Numbered from the stretch's first letter, positions 18,551 to 27,640 are shown. The stretch: 64,000 nucleotides of DNA from Bacillus velezensis (GCF_001461825.1 NZ_LLZC01000004.1:62001-126000); one strand, 5' to 3'. Made by a program: numbers and translations. The notes: generated by a model not told the origin, from the sequence alone.

Positions 18551-18641
18551 AAAAATACCAAGGGACTCAAAACCCTTGGTATTATTAATGCGGCCGAGAG
18601 GGTTTGGACCTTCACGGGGTATTTATACGCTGGGCATTCGA
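18551..18641 (-). repeat. partial tRNA-Leu(GAG) 3' half plus terminator (att fossil, copy 18.6)
   Basis: ATACCAAGGG/CCCTTGGTAT hairpin followed by GCGGCCGAGAGG, as in the real tRNA-Leu. Homology ends in the anticodon loop at about 18639. Beyond it the sequence ATAAAGTGAAA...CTTAT and a CCCG.CATTTCAA block also occur beside the 34.8-kb copy, so the two sites share element-derived end sequence, not only tRNA sequence. Confidence 0.85.
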
Positions 18642-18734
18642 TAAAGTGAAATCTTATTACCGCCCGGCATTTCAAACACTGAAGTTAAACATTACAACCA
18701 ACAATCGGGCCATTTAATTGAATAGGACTACTCA

Positions 18735-18771
18735 AAAGTCGCTTCCCATTACGTAAGGGAAGCGACTTTTT
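18735..18771 (+). terminator. intrinsic terminator
   Basis: Stem AAGTCGCTTCCC/GGGAAGCGACTT followed by five T on the plus strand. It may be the end of an element-borne transcript now lost; no intact gene precedes it directly. The 18516-18878 gap holds this, the att copy and the upstream region of the PadR gene. Confidence 0.8.
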
Positions 18772-18878
18772 AGATTTGATTTTCAAGTTCCTTTGACAAA
18801 TTTTGAAAAGACCATTGACTATTCAGTTGAACTGTATTAAGTTTAACTATATAGTCAGACTGAATAGAGGATGAGGAT

Positions 18879-19196
18879 ATGAAACATAAATTATTACCGC
18901 TGTCTGAAACCATGCATTATATTTTATTAGCTCTGCGGGAGCCGCTGCATGGCTATGCCGCCATGCAGAAGATCGAAAAGATGAGTAACGGAACTGTTAT
19001 TTTAGCAGCCGGCACATTATACGGCGCGATTGAAAACTTGAATAAGCATGGCTGGATTGAACCTGTTGGAGAGTCGGGCCGGAGAAAAGTTTATATGATA
19101 ACTGCGGAAGGAAGCGCCATTTTGAAAATGGAACAAAACAGGTTACTGCATATTTTATCCCTGCACGAAGGAAGTGAATCGAATGAAGACATTTAA
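18879..19196 (+). CDS. PadR-family transcriptional regulator
   Basis: 105 aa with GAGGAT upstream of the ATG. It is a PadR winged helix: LPLSETMHYILLALREPLHGYAAMQ, then the AAGTLYGAIENLNKHGWIE recognition region and GRRKVYMITAEG wing. The downstream DUF2812 gene overlaps its end, a common PadR-DUF2812 pairing. The upstream region contains AACTATATAGT near 18845, which could be its operator. It probably represses this small operon until a membrane-active or phenolic compound relieves it. Confidence 0.88.
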   Translation: MKHKLLPLSETMHYILLALREPLHGYAAMQKIEKMSNGTVILAAGTLYGAIENLNKHGWIEPVGESGRRKVYMITAEGSAILKMEQNRLLHILSLHEGSESNEDI

Positions 19197-19752
19197 GATG
19201 TTTTTTGATATTGAAAAAGAGGAGCAATGGCTGAACGAACAATTACAAAAAGGCTATCGTTGTACAAATATCAGCGGATTAGGAATATACACTTTCGAAA
19301 AAACCGACAAAAAATATGTGATGAGACTGGATTATCAAGATTATTTATCAAAGAAAAAATTCGAAGATTACAGAGAGATCTATGAAGACTTCGGCTGGAG
19401 TTATATAAATGGCCCTTGGGGGCTTGGAACTCGATATTGGCAAAAAGAAGATGATGATCAAAATGAAATCTTCTCGGATCGCCAATCAAAGAGTAATTAT
19501 TATAAAAGACTAATGAGTTTTTCATCTTGTTTTGGGTTACTGTGCTTGTTTTATTGTAATATGATTTACACGAATTCAGGTTTGTATTTAGCTGAAGGTC
19601 TGTGGAGTATGGAAGGCGCAATGTTTTGGAAAGCATTTTTATTTGAAACTCCATTTGCCCTTTTAAGGTCGCTTCCCGCTCTTATGGCCGTTCTCTTTGG
19701 CTGCAGTTTCTATAAAGCGTATCGAAAATATTCAATGTTAAAAGAACAATAA
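19183..19752 (+). CDS. DUF2812 membrane protein, PadR partner
   Basis: 189 aa from the ATG at 19183 (GAAGGA upstream), overlapping the PadR gene by 14 bp. The cytoplasmic N-terminal half begins with FKMFFDIEKEEQWLNEQLQKGY, the DUF2812 opening. Two hydrophobic segments follow (about 110-130 and 150-172). Translational coupling suggests it signals to, or is controlled by, PadR. The biochemical role of DUF2812 is unknown. Confidence 0.82.
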   Translation: MKTFKMFFDIEKEEQWLNEQLQKGYRCTNISGLGIYTFEKTDKKYVMRLDYQDYLSKKKFEDYREIYEDFGWSYINGPWGLGTRYWQKEDDDQNEIFSDRQSKSNYYKRLMSFSSCFGLLCLFYCNMIYTNSGLYLAEGLWSMEGAMFWKAFLFETPFALLRSLPALMAVLFGCSFYKAYRKYSMLKEQ

Positions 19753-19858
19753 CGCGGGGAAGTTACATTTAAAGAAGTAATCGAGGATCATGTATCTGCC
19801 GAAGCCGGGCGCTTTAACGGAAAAAAAGCGCCCTGAATTTGCTGATAAATCAGACGGC

Positions 19859-20539
19859 TCATTTTGTTAATGATACATACTTATTTACAATGGCTTGAGC
19901 GAGACAAGCTGATGAATCAACAAAGGTAAGTTCGCTGCTTTTTTGATCCGTGACCATATTTAAATCCGTACATGCAATGATAACCGTATCAACCTTTTCT
20001 GCTAATTCACGGTGTAATTCATCATATAATGTACCAGCCTCATCGGTTTGACCTTGTTTAATCTTTTCTATTATGTGATCGACATAGATTTGCCAACTAT
20101 CTTGATGTAAAAAATCATAACCTTCTCTGTTTAACGCTTCTTGAAATATTCCAGATTGAACCGTAGGAACGGTGGCTAAAAGAGCTGCTTTTTTTGAGCC
20201 TTTAGGTATTTTTTTTATGGTTTCATCAACCATGTTTAGTAAAGGGACTGAAAGCGATTTTTTTATTTGATTAAAATAAATATGTGCGGTATTACATGGG
20301 ATTGCAATAAAATTAACACCCGTTTTTTCAAGCTTTACAGCCCCCTCAATAATTGCATTTTCCATGTCCGTATGATTGAGAGGTTTATTCATGTAGAAAG
20401 GAGTCGGACAAGAATAAATCATCATATGAGGAAAATCCATGTCGTGTATTGCTCCATATATTTTTTGGCACTCGTCTACTACTTTATCTACAAATGGCCC
20501 AGTAGATTTTGGCCCCATTCCTGCCAGTATTCCAATCAT
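19859..20539 (-). CDS. Asp/Glu-type amino-acid racemase (RacX-like)
   Basis: 226 aa; GAGGAGG precedes the ATG. The two catalytic cysteines of PLP-independent racemases are present: C82 in IPCNTAH and C190 in IACTDL. The opening ILAGMGPKST and the CPTPFYMN segment closely resemble B. subtilis RacX, which racemises several amino acids and supplies D-amino acids. Whether this is the racX orthologue or a paralogue cannot be told here. It is monocistronic. A lipoprotein gene remnant lies just upstream. Confidence 0.85.
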   Translation of the reverse strand: MIGILAGMGPKSTGPFVDKVVDECQKIYGAIHDMDFPHMMIYSCPTPFYMNKPLNHTDMENAIIEGAVKLEKTGVNFIAIPCNTAHIYFNQIKKSLSVPLLNMVDETIKKIPKGSKKAALLATVPTVQSGIFQEALNREGYDFLHQDSWQIYVDHIIEKIKQGQTDEAGTLYDELHRELAEKVDTVIIACTDLNMVTDQKSSELTFVDSSACLAQAIVNKYVSLTK

Positions 20540-20559
20540 AATTGTCCTCCTCTGTAAAA

Positions 20560-20665
20560 ATGTGTACGAATACGATCACGATGAGTTATTCTTGTGTTTC
20601 TCATCTGAATCTGCTCTCATTTCTTTTTGGCTGTCTTCTCCTATTTTATCATTTCATTAATCGAA
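20560..20665 (-). pseudogene. fragment of a lipoprotein gene (same family as 30366-30860)
   Basis: Minus-strand translation contains KKEMRADSDE preceded by INEMIK and interrupted by stops, matching INEVMKQEKKVRKEMRADSDE of the copy at 30.4-30.9 kb. It has no start, no lipobox and only about 30 codons of similarity. Confidence 0.7.
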
Positions 20666-20689
20666 AAAGGGACTTTAAAAAAGATAGCT

Positions 20690-20981
20690 GGCAAACCAGA
20701 CGACTTGCTCTTGGGCGCCATGTTTGTTAAAATCACCATCTTCGTTTTAAAACGTACAGGTTTATAGTGTCCCATAACGCTGTCCTAAATAAAACACTGG
20801 TCGCAACTAAGTCAAATGTTTTTCACGGTACTATAGTCAAGACTTGCCCAAGTCACCATTATCAAAAAGAATTTCATCAAGCACTTGAAACATTTATTGA
20901 ACGTGAGCAAGTGTTATAACATGAATAAGAAACCAAGGAGTGATGAATCTTTTAATCTTTCATTTTACCCGCTGACTCATA
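20690..20981. other. gap with an unidentified coding-like remnant
   Basis: One plus-strand frame from about 20818 to 20920 reads like a protein C-terminus (KTCPSHHYQKEFHQALETFI, ending in TAA) but has no start or upstream continuation. I cannot assign a family. The rest of the gap shows nothing. Confidence 0.35.
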
Positions 20982-21758
20982 TCAAAGGAGCTCTAACCAA
21001 ATTTTAATAGCTGTCGCACTTATTAATAACGCTAAAATCCATTGCAGGAATTTTGTATTTACTTTTTGCCCAACAGATGCGCCAATAGGAGAAGCAATTA
21101 AACTGACAATCATAAGAACCAGAGCCGGTGCAAAAAGAACCTGGCCCGTGATTACTTTTCCAACTGTTGCGCCAATAGATGAAAGAAATGTAATCGCAAG
21201 AGATGAAGCGACTGTGATTCTAACAGGGATATTTAAAATCGATAACATAATGGGGACCAGGATAAAAGCGCCGCCAGCTCCTAAAATACCTGATACGCCG
21301 CCAATGATAAACGCTAGGGACGAAGCCAACCATTTATTAAATATCACTTCTTCGTCTTCGCTATGTTCTTGTCCTTTTTTAGGTATAAACATTAAAACAA
21401 CTGCTAGTATAGCCAGAATTCCGTATATAAAGTTAATTCCTTTTTCAGATATATAATGAGAAAAGTAACTCCCCAATACACTCCCTAAAAGGATGCTGCT
21501 TCCCATGTACATAATTAATGCTTTATTTAAAAAACCACTTTTACGATAAGCCCAAACACCGCCAAGTGTCGCAAAGAAAACTTGAATAGCCCCTATCCCT
21601 GAAACTTCATGGGCAGTTAATGACATCACTCCCACTAAAGAAGGAATGTATAATAGCATTGGATAATTAATAACTGATCCGCCAATACCCATCATTCCGG
21701 AAATAAAGGCACCAATAAACCCTATAATGAAAAGAGTTGTGATAAAGGCAATATCCAT
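20982..21758 (-). CDS. yrkJ: TSUP/TauE-SafE sulfite or thiosulfate permease (YrkJ-like)
   Basis: 258 aa from the ATG at 21758 (AAAGGAGG upstream). About eight hydrophobic segments form two internal repeats, each with a GGxxG-type loop ([11 protein letters not shown] near residue 20, [16 protein letters not shown] near 150), as in TauE/SafE proteins. It is the last gene of the sulfur operon and probably moves sulfite, thiosulfate or another small sulfur anion. The operon matches B. subtilis yrkE-yrkF-yrkH-yrkI-yrkJ in order. Confidence 0.85.
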   Translation of the reverse strand: MDIAFITTLFIIGFIGAFISGMMGIGGSVINYPMLLYIPSLVGVMSLTAHEVSGIGAIQVFFATLGGVWAYRKSGFLNKALIMYMGSSILLGSVLGSYFSHYISEKGINFIYGILAILAVVLMFIPKKGQEHSEDEEVIFNKWLASSLAFIIGGVSGILGAGGAFILVPIMLSILNIPVRITVASSLAITFLSSIGATVGKVITGQVLFAPALVLMIVSLIASPIGASVGQKVNTKFLQWILALLISATAIKIWLELL

Positions 21759-21817
21759 TTTGGTTCCTCCTTTCAAAGAAAAAGGGCATCTTTGTATTCG
21801 ATACCCTTTCACATTTA

Positions 21818-22045
21818 TTAGCCTTTTTTAATCCAGAATTTCAATACATCGCCTTCATCAGTTTGCTCTAAAAGGTCATGCCCGCCTGATTTAGACCAAG
21901 CTGCAAGATCATTTTTAGCTCCCTTATCTGTTGCATGCACTTCTAATATTTGACCTGATTCCAGTTCATTCATCGCTTTCTTTGTTCTGACGATTGGCAT
22001 TGGGCATGCCAGGCCTTTTGCGTCTAATACTTTATCTGATTTCAT
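21818..22045 (-). CDS. yrkI: TusA-family sulfur carrier (YrkI-like)
   Basis: 75 aa; the ATG at 22045 is better spaced from GAGGAG than the one two codons earlier and gives the YrkI length. Cys14 in [13 protein letters not shown] is the persulfide-carrying residue of the TusA/SirA fold. It should shuttle sulfane sulfur between the rhodanese and dioxygenase proteins of this operon. It is paralogous to the N-terminal half of the fusion at 23209-23778. Confidence 0.9.
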   Translation of the reverse strand: MKSDKVLDAKGLACPMPIVRTKKAMNELESGQILEVHATDKGAKNDLAAWSKSGGHDLLEQTDEGDVLKFWIKKG

Positions 22046-22078
22046 GTTCATCTCTCCTCTTTTTAATAGAAACTTGTG

Positions 22079-23206
22079 TTACCGTATTGCACAGCGGTTT
22101 GGACCAATCTCCATTTCACGCTGTTTTTCTTCATCTGGGCTGATTTTCCCCATGTTTGTTTCTCGAATCTCTTGGTATGCATTTGGCTGCGGAGGCAAAT
22201 GATCTGTTACTAGGTGTCTAAATTCTGTTTCATCCGCAATGTTCAAACCATGGTTCTCGCTAAATAATGTACGTAGTTTTTTACCAACACTTCCATTCTC
22301 ATTTAGCTCGTCAATGATCATAAAGTGTGCCGGTAATACAATTAAATCCTTTGATAACGCGTTGTAACGGCTATAAAGCGTTGTTCTTAAATCTCCCGCC
22401 CAATCTTCTGCCATACCGGCTAAGTCTGGTCTTCCGATTGAATCAATAAACAAGATATCACCTGAAAGAAGATACTGATCATCGACAATGAAAGAAGTGG
22501 AGCCAATCGTGTGCCCCGGTGAATAAATCGGTTGAATGCCAATCTTTGTGTTTCCAATGACAATATCGTTGCCTTCTTCCAGCGGCTGATAATCAAATAC
22601 CGCTTCTTCTGCATCTTTCGGCGGTAACCAGTAGGTTGCTTTTGTTTTTTCAGCTATGACTCTGCCGCCTGAAATATGGTCTGCGTGAAGATGTGTATCA
22701 AATACGTGAGTAATCTCCGCGCCCTTCTCTTTCGCAAAGTCTATAAAAATATCCGCCATACGTGTCGCATCAATAATCGCTGCTTCACCATTGGAAATGA
22801 CCATGTATGACAGGCAGCCCTTACCGATACGAACAAACTGATACATCTCACCGCCATCTTTTAAATCCCCGACTTTTACCGGCTCTAAATGTTCACTCCA
22901 TGCTTTCATTCCACCCTTAAGATAGGATACAGAATGACCTGCTTCAGAAAGCATTTCGGATACCATGACGGATGAACCTTCTTTTGCACAAACGACCAGC
23001 ACTTCTTTATCAGAAGGAATTTTCTCCAAGATACCTTCTACGCCATCTAAAAGATCGAAATACGGTACATTTAAATAGTCAAAACAATGTCCTTCGATCT
23101 TCCAATCGTTAAAGTCATTTTCATTACGCACATCCAGAATAAATAAAGATTCTTTGTTAAAGATTTTTTGTGTGACTTCTTTTGCGGTAAGTGCTTGAAC
23201 GGTCAT
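22079..23206 (-). CDS. yrkH: rhodanese-persulfide dioxygenase fusion (YrkH-like)
   Basis: 375 aa. Residues 1-110 are a rhodanese domain with active Cys73 in VVCAKEGSS. Residues 120-340 are a metallo-beta-lactamase domain with THLHADH (H172, H174, D176, H177), the persulfide-dioxygenase type that oxidises glutathione- or bacillithiol-persulfide to sulfite using iron. It lies 2 bp from the preceding gene. AAAGGAGG precedes the ATG. In the related staphylococcal CstB the rhodanese domain sits at the other end, so the order here is the YrkH one. Confidence 0.9.
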   Translation of the reverse strand: MTVQALTAKEVTQKIFNKESLFILDVRNENDFNDWKIEGHCFDYLNVPYFDLLDGVEGILEKIPSDKEVLVVCAKEGSSVMVSEMLSEAGHSVSYLKGGMKAWSEHLEPVKVGDLKDGGEMYQFVRIGKGCLSYMVISNGEAAIIDATRMADIFIDFAKEKGAEITHVFDTHLHADHISGGRVIAEKTKATYWLPPKDAEEAVFDYQPLEEGNDIVIGNTKIGIQPIYSPGHTIGSTSFIVDDQYLLSGDILFIDSIGRPDLAGMAEDWAGDLRTTLYSRYNALSKDLIVLPAHFMIIDELNENGSVGKKLRTLFSENHGLNIADETEFRHLVTDHLPPQPNAYQEIRETNMGKISPDEEKQREMEIGPNRCAIR

Positions 23207-23208
23207 GT

Positions 23209-23778
23209 TTACATACCTCCTTTTTCTGTTTTACCTGTCCAATCCCGCATACCGGGGACAACATTAATAACCTTTTTAAAACCTTGTTTTTTCATGGTGT
23301 GGGCCGCCATTTCACTTCTTCTTCCCGAATGGCAGATAATATAAATTTCATCATTTTTGTTTAATTCGTTAGAGCGCTTTTCCACTTCACCTAGAGGGAT
23401 ATGCACAACTCCAGGAATATGAGCATTTTCATACTCCTCTATCTCTCGTACATCTAAAATGTTAAGAGACTCGTCACTATCCACTTTCTGTTTGAAAGCT
23501 TCTAATGAAATCTCAGGAATTGAAGCTGCATTTTCTGCTGAAAGCTCTCCTCCTTTTCGAAGAAAGTGACGAAGGACTTCGCCCTCTGCTTCAGTACCTA
23601 GATATTCATGGCCTGTACTATTTGCCCATGCTTCCAGATCTGCTGTAGAACCTTTATCTGTCGCTTGAATTTCTAATATGTCACCAGCTTTTAAATCCTT
23701 CATACTCTTCTTCGTTTTTACGATAGGCATTGGACACGCCAAACCTTTAGCGTCTAGTACAATATTTGCTTTCATCAT
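23209..23778 (-). CDS. yrkF: TusA-rhodanese fusion (YrkF-like)
   Basis: 189 aa. The TusA domain (about 1-76) has C15 in [10 protein letters not shown]; after a short linker the rhodanese domain (about 88-185) has active Cys149 in ICHSGRRSE. It is a two-step sulfane-sulfur transferase, probably accepting sulfur on the rhodanese Cys and passing it to the TusA Cys or the reverse. The domain order is that of B. subtilis YrkF. AAAAGGAGG precedes the paired ATG codons. Confidence 0.9.
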   Translation of the reverse strand: MMKANIVLDAKGLACPMPIVKTKKSMKDLKAGDILEIQATDKGSTADLEAWANSTGHEYLGTEAEGEVLRHFLRKGGELSAENAASIPEISLEAFKQKVDSDESLNILDVREIEEYENAHIPGVVHIPLGEVEKRSNELNKNDEIYIICHSGRRSEMAAHTMKKQGFKKVINVVPGMRDWTGKTEKGGM

Positions 23779-23797
23779 TTTTTCCTCCTTTTCTCAT

Positions 23798-23819
23798 ATA
23801 GGGGTGGGGGTATATAAAT
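23798..23819 (-). promoter_or_regulatory. C-tract element inside the sulfur operon
   Basis: On the minus strand TATACCCCCACCCCTATA lies between the membrane rhodanese gene and the yrkF-like gene. Its TATACCCC half matches the CstR half-site but the second half is mirrored, not inverted. It may be a weak internal operator or promoter part, or chance. Confidence 0.3.
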
Positions 23820-23843
23820 ATGCAAAAAGTTACTCTCTGGATG

Positions 23844-24212
23844 TTAATACCATGTATTCATACCACCTTTTATATTTGTGATATTTTTAAACCCTTGTTT
23901 CTTCAATATTTTACTTGCCTTTATACTTCTCATTCCGCTTTGGCAGCTCACAAAGACGTCTTTGTCTTTCGAAAGCTGATGAGTTTGACGAGGCAAGATA
24001 GACAAAGGAATATTTTTGAACCCTTTAATATGCCTTGTGCGGAACTCATAAGGTGTTCGTACATCTATAAACTGTTTGTCTTTATTTTTCAGCTCTGACT
24101 TTAAATCAGCAGTTGTTATTTGTTTAACACCATGCAATGGGAAAAAACGTCGAAATACGATCCAAAGTAAAAATAAAATGAGTAAAGTATTGAACATTAC
24201 TCCGCTATTCAT
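23844..24212 (-). CDS. membrane-anchored rhodanese
   Basis: 122 aa. One N-terminal membrane helix (about 6-25) is followed by a single rhodanese domain with DVRTPYEFRTRHI and active Cys90 in VSCQSGMRS. This gene has no counterpart in the B. subtilis yrk operon as I recall it. Tethering would place sulfur transfer at the membrane, perhaps next to the TSUP permease. AGGGGG precedes the ATG. Confidence 0.88.
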   Translation of the reverse strand: MNSGVMFNTLLILFLLWIVFRRFFPLHGVKQITTADLKSELKNKDKQFIDVRTPYEFRTRHIKGFKNIPLSILPRQTHQLSKDKDVFVSCQSGMRSIKASKILKKQGFKNITNIKGGMNTWY

Positions 24213-24256
24213 AGTGTTATAACCCCCTTCACTTATTCAATTTGCAATGGATAACA

Positions 24257-24739
24257 TTAGATAAATAAGTTGACATTGCCTTCTTCAGCATCTGCCAAAT
24301 AAGCAGCTACACCAGCATAGTCGATATCATCTAATAGTTCTTTTTCCTGTAAACCAAGAAGATCCATTGTCATCGTACAAGCTACGAGCTTTACACCTTG
24401 TTCTTGAGCCATCTCAATCAACTGAGGCAACGTAAGTGCATTATGCTTTTTCATCACATTTTTAATCATTTTAGGGCCCATACCTGCAAAGTTCATTTTA
24501 GATAAACCCATCTTATCAGCACCGCGAGGCATCATCTTTCCAAACATTTTTTCAAGAAATCCTTTTTTCACTGGAATCAGCTCTTCTTTACGTAAAGCGT
24601 TTAATCCCCAAAACGTATGGAAGATCGTCACTTCATGATCGTAGGCAGCTGCACCATTTGCAATAATATAGGCTGCCATTGCTTTGTCATATTCGCCGCT
24701 AAATAAAACAATTGTTGTGCGTTTTGTTTGTTTTGTCAT
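24257..24739 (-). CDS. yrkE: DsrE/DsrF-like sulfur-transfer protein (YrkE-like)
   Basis: 160 aa, the length of B. subtilis YrkE. DsrE2 fold landmarks: a first strand TTIVLFSGEYDKAMAAYIIA, the IFHTFWGL strand, and conserved Cys121 in VACTMTMDLLG. Such proteins bind persulfide sulfur and donate it to TusA-type carriers. It is the first gene of the operon, with two candidate CstR operators within 105 bp upstream. AGGAGA precedes the ATG. Confidence 0.9.
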   Translation of the reverse strand: MTKQTKRTTIVLFSGEYDKAMAAYIIANGAAAYDHEVTIFHTFWGLNALRKEELIPVKKGFLEKMFGKMMPRGADKMGLSKMNFAGMGPKMIKNVMKKHNALTLPQLIEMAQEQGVKLVACTMTMDLLGLQEKELLDDIDYAGVAAYLADAEEGNVNLFI

Positions 24740-24763
24740 GTCTATTCTCCTGACTAATCACTA

Positions 24764-24842
24764 TTACCCCAGGGGGTATATCGGAATTAAAATTTTTTCG
24801 AAAGATCTCCTATTATTCAACCCGAAATACCGGCAGGGGTAT
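24764..24842 (-). promoter_or_regulatory. two CstR/CsoR-type operators of the sulfur operon
   Basis: Two G-C-centred dyads: TTACCCCAGGGGGTATA (24764-24780) and ATACCGGCAGGGGTAT (24827-24842). ATACC...GGTAT with a G/C-rich centre is the operator type of the CsoR/CstR family. They lie upstream of the yrkE-like gene, facing the cstR gene. Confidence 0.7.
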
Positions 24843-24898
24843 ATTATAATAAATATAAAAATTCGTCAACCTTAAAGATGATAGGTTGATGAATTTTT

Positions 24899-25159
24899 TT
24901 ATCGGCTCTTTACCAATAATTCGACCGCTTCTTTTACTAAGTGTTGTGTGTCTTCTCCCTTTTCTAAACTTTCACGAACACAATGTTCAAGGTTTGTGCT
25001 CACAATCAAACCCATTGCTCGATCGATCGCATTACGTGAAGCAACTAATTGGGTCACAACCTCTCTGCAATCTTTTCCTTGTTCCATCATGGTCAATACA
25101 CCTTTTATCTGTCCTTCTATCCGGCGTAAGCGATTTTTAATCTTTTGATCATATTCCAT
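24899..25159 (-). CDS. cstR: persulfide-sensing CsoR-family repressor CstR
   Basis: 86 aa from the ATG at 25159 (AAGGAG upstream). All-helical CsoR fold opening with KNRLRRIEGQIKGVLTMME. Sensor cysteines are C31 and C60, the numbering of staphylococcal CstR. The position four before C60, where copper-sensing CsoR has a His ligand, is Asn56, arguing for persulfide rather than copper sensing. It is located upstream of, and on the same strand as, the sulfur operon, with operators both in front of itself (25271-25286) and in front of the operon, so autoregulation is likely. It corresponds to B. subtilis YrkD in position. Confidence 0.88.
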   Translation of the reverse strand: MEYDQKIKNRLRRIEGQIKGVLTMMEQGKDCREVVTQLVASRNAIDRAMGLIVSTNLEHCVRESLEKGEDTQHLVKEAVELLVKSR

Positions 25160-25270
25160 GCGTTGAACTCCTTCTTTGAAATTTATATATTTGCATGTTA
25201 TCAACTATCACTTCATACTATGCTTTATCACACTACATTATTAACTAGATAATGTTTGTGAATCAATATT

Positions 25271-25286
25271 ATACCCTTACAGGTAT
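25271..25286 (-). promoter_or_regulatory. candidate CstR operator upstream of cstR
   Basis: Inverted repeat ATACC-CTTACA-GGTAT, 112 bp upstream of the cstR start, of the same type as the operators at 24764-24842. A further half-site GTACCCCC lies near 25340. The remaining gap up to 25661 is A/T-rich with nothing else recognisable. Confidence 0.6.
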
Positions 25287-25661
25287 ACTGTCAATTTTCA
25301 AGACGGCATGAGAATGATTATAAAGAGTTAATATTAGTACCCCCTGTTTTACGTTAAACCCAAAAGATTAATCACAAGAAGTCTCCATATTTACTTAACA
25401 TGCTCTTAATTGCATAATTGGTATCCTTGAGGAGAAGAAGACATCGAAAAAGTAAAAAAGTAAACAAACCTAGGATTCAATTGCTGTCATTGATGTCAAG
25501 TCATGAACTCCTAAAGGAGATTTAATAACTCATTTTCAACGAAAAACTGATCTCTGTTAATTAGTCGAGATTCCAAGATATACACGGACCAATTGACCTT
25601 TCCTTTTTTAGGAATCCCACAGGCTCCCTCTTGTTTTGATGTTGTTTTTTAAAAAAAGTTA

Positions 25662-25690
25662 TTGACACCAATAAATGACCATGTTATCAT
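25662..25690 (+). promoter_or_regulatory. sigma-A promoter of ydeB
   Basis: TTGACA (25662-25667) and TATCAT (25685-25690) are separated by 17 bp, about 70 bp before the ydeB start. This is a near-consensus promoter. Confidence 0.75.
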
Positions 25691-25759
25691 TAAAAATTTG
25701 ATATCTCACTCCATATATGATAACCTTAAGTTAAGTTCCTATATATGGAGGTGGATGAT

Positions 25760-26221
25760 ATGTTTCAAATTGGCGATAACATTGTTTATCCAATGCATGG
25801 AGCAGGTACAATTGAAGCCATAGAAGAAAAACAATTCTTAGAGGAAAAACAACAGTATTATGTCATAAGAATGTCAATCAGTAATATGACAGTTATGATT
25901 CCAACGCGTAAAATATTGAGTTCAAATATACGGCCGGTTACTGATATACGTGCATTAAAACACATTATACACATTTTTCAGCATGGAGAATCAGATAGGC
26001 TACTGCCGTGGAAGCAAAGGTATATAGTAAACACGAACAAAATAAAAACGGGTGAAATACAAGAAGGCGCTGAAGTTGTACGTGATTTAAGGCGGATGAA
26101 GAAAGAAAAAGCACTTAATTCAAGCGAAAAAAAAATGTTGGATCATGCATATGAATTTTTGATTAGTGAACTGGAATTCATTAAAGGAATCACTGAAAAA
26201 CAAATAAAAAGTTTTTGCTAA
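25760..26221 (+). CDS. ydeB: CarD-like transcription factor YdeB
   Basis: 153 aa from the ATG at 25760 with GGAGGTG upstream, the B. subtilis YdeB length. The N-terminal RNA-polymerase-interacting Tudor-like domain starts FQIGDNIVYPMHGAGTIEAIEEK, followed by a basic helical C-terminal domain (VVRDLRRMKKEK). CarD/CdnL proteins stabilise the RNA polymerase open complex. It is a single gene neighbouring cspC as in B. subtilis, but lying among accessory genes. Confidence 0.9.
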   Translation: MFQIGDNIVYPMHGAGTIEAIEEKQFLEEKQQYYVIRMSISNMTVMIPTRKILSSNIRPVTDIRALKHIIHIFQHGESDRLLPWKQRYIVNTNKIKTGEIQEGAEVVRDLRRMKKEKALNSSEKKMLDHAYEFLISELEFIKGITEKQIKSFC

Positions 26222-26718
26222 GGTTAATTTTAAATAATGTTTTGCATTCCAAAAAGCACCCGAAAGTTTTCGGAATATTACGATTAGATGTTTAACTTCT
26301 TCAACTTACTTTTAAAACATTAACCCCTTTTATTACCCCAACAATCTAATCTGTTTTATTTTTTTCTTCAACGAACATTTGAATTTTTATCAAAAAACTC
26401 GATGAAATAGTCACTTGATTTTTGTAATCCTGATTCACACTGGCACGGACAAGGAGCCGTAAGGATGGAAGAGAGGCAGGGCTTTCATTGTTTTAGGTCT
26501 AAGTGATTATTTCCGGAAGAAAAAACAACCACTCTCCTCTTTATCTTTAAGAATTTCTTACATCTGCTTCCACAGTGAATAGCAGTTGTTTATCTTCTTT
26601 TCATAAAAGAGATATGCGAATTGTAACAAAGAATAACATACAGATATATTGAGAACATAAAAACAAATCATTTATATATATTCCACATATCGTCAATCCG
26701 GTATGTTATACTGTAAAC

Positions 26719-26793
26719 AATCCTTTGAGGTTTTAAACCTTTTTCTTACCTTGTAGCAACTGTCCCTACTCGAACGTTGAGTAGGGTTTTTTT
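26719..26793 (+). ncRNA. candidate small RNA between ydeB and cspC
   Basis: An extended -10 box TGTTATACT (26704-26712) is followed about 50 bp later by a clean intrinsic terminator: stem CCCTACTC/GAGTAGGG (26764-26771, 26779-26786) and seven T. No open frame lies between. A second hairpin AGGTTT/AAACCT forms near the 5' end. The -35 region is weak. The predicted transcript is about 75 nt. No known RNA family is recognised. The rest of 26222-26700 shows nothing. Confidence 0.45.
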
Positions 26794-26820
26794 ATTCAGT
26801 ATGATACAGAGAACATAAAA

Positions 26821-26848
26821 AAACAGGCCCTGCATAAAGAGCCTGTTT
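26821..26848 (-). terminator. cspC terminator
   Basis: AAACAGGC/GCCTGTTT stem (26821-26828, 26841-26848) with T-run on the minus-strand exit, 18 bp beyond the cspC stop. Confidence 0.85.
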
Positions 26849-26865
26849 GTATAAACGATTAAAGA

Positions 26866-27081
<216 letters not shown>

Positions 27082-27299
27082 CTAGTGTGTTACACATTGT
27101 ATTACTATCCTTGCCCAAAGTATCATCAAGACGAAAAGTCGATATTCATACTATCCTTTACACGAACAAAAATAATTCTCCTTTATCATAGCACGAAACG
27201 GAAATAACTGCAAATTAATAATGTGTTCATTCATGTTTTATTTGTTAAACCTGTCGATACCAGTGCAAAATAAGATGCCTGTTAATAGCTATGGTTTGA

Positions 27300-27640
27300 A
27301 AACACCGTGAAAATGAATCACGAATGCCTTCAAACCCAGTACTTCATATTGATTGTTAAAGGTTTCTTTAAAAAGCTCAGCTGTTTCTTGTTCAAGTACA
27401 AGATATTCTTGACTGTTCACTGGTATAGCTTTGTTTCTGCACAAGTTTCCAAACGATCACTCAAGTATACCCTTATTTTAACGGTATTAACTTGTCATGT
27501 TTGTTCCTCAAACAATCAAAGTTTACGGTCTAAATAAACTGATTCACATAGGGGAGCATGGAGAGAGTTTGGCCCGATAAAGAGCTGGGTATAATCTTCA
27601 TACGCTTTTTGTATCCCGGCTGGCCATTGCTAATAAAGAT
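27300..27640 (-). pseudogene. remnant of a TorD/NarJ-like chaperone gene
   Basis: The minus strand from about 27625 to 27515 reads YTQLFIGPNSLHAPLCESVY and then LDRKL, matching the conserved core of TorD-family redox-enzyme chaperones (LFxGPxxLxAPPxESVYLD). In-frame stops follow at LDRKL*LFEEQT*. Another coding-like stretch, LEQETAELFKETFNNQYEVL near 27390-27340, may belong to the same gene. No start or complete frame is left. The remaining part of 27070-27718 contains the cspC upstream region only. Confidence 0.55.

Noticed and set aside
27307-27537. 76-codon plus-strand open frame
   Set aside because: No ribosome site, Cys/Ser/Phe-rich composition, and the opposite strand carries the recognisable TorD-like remnant.
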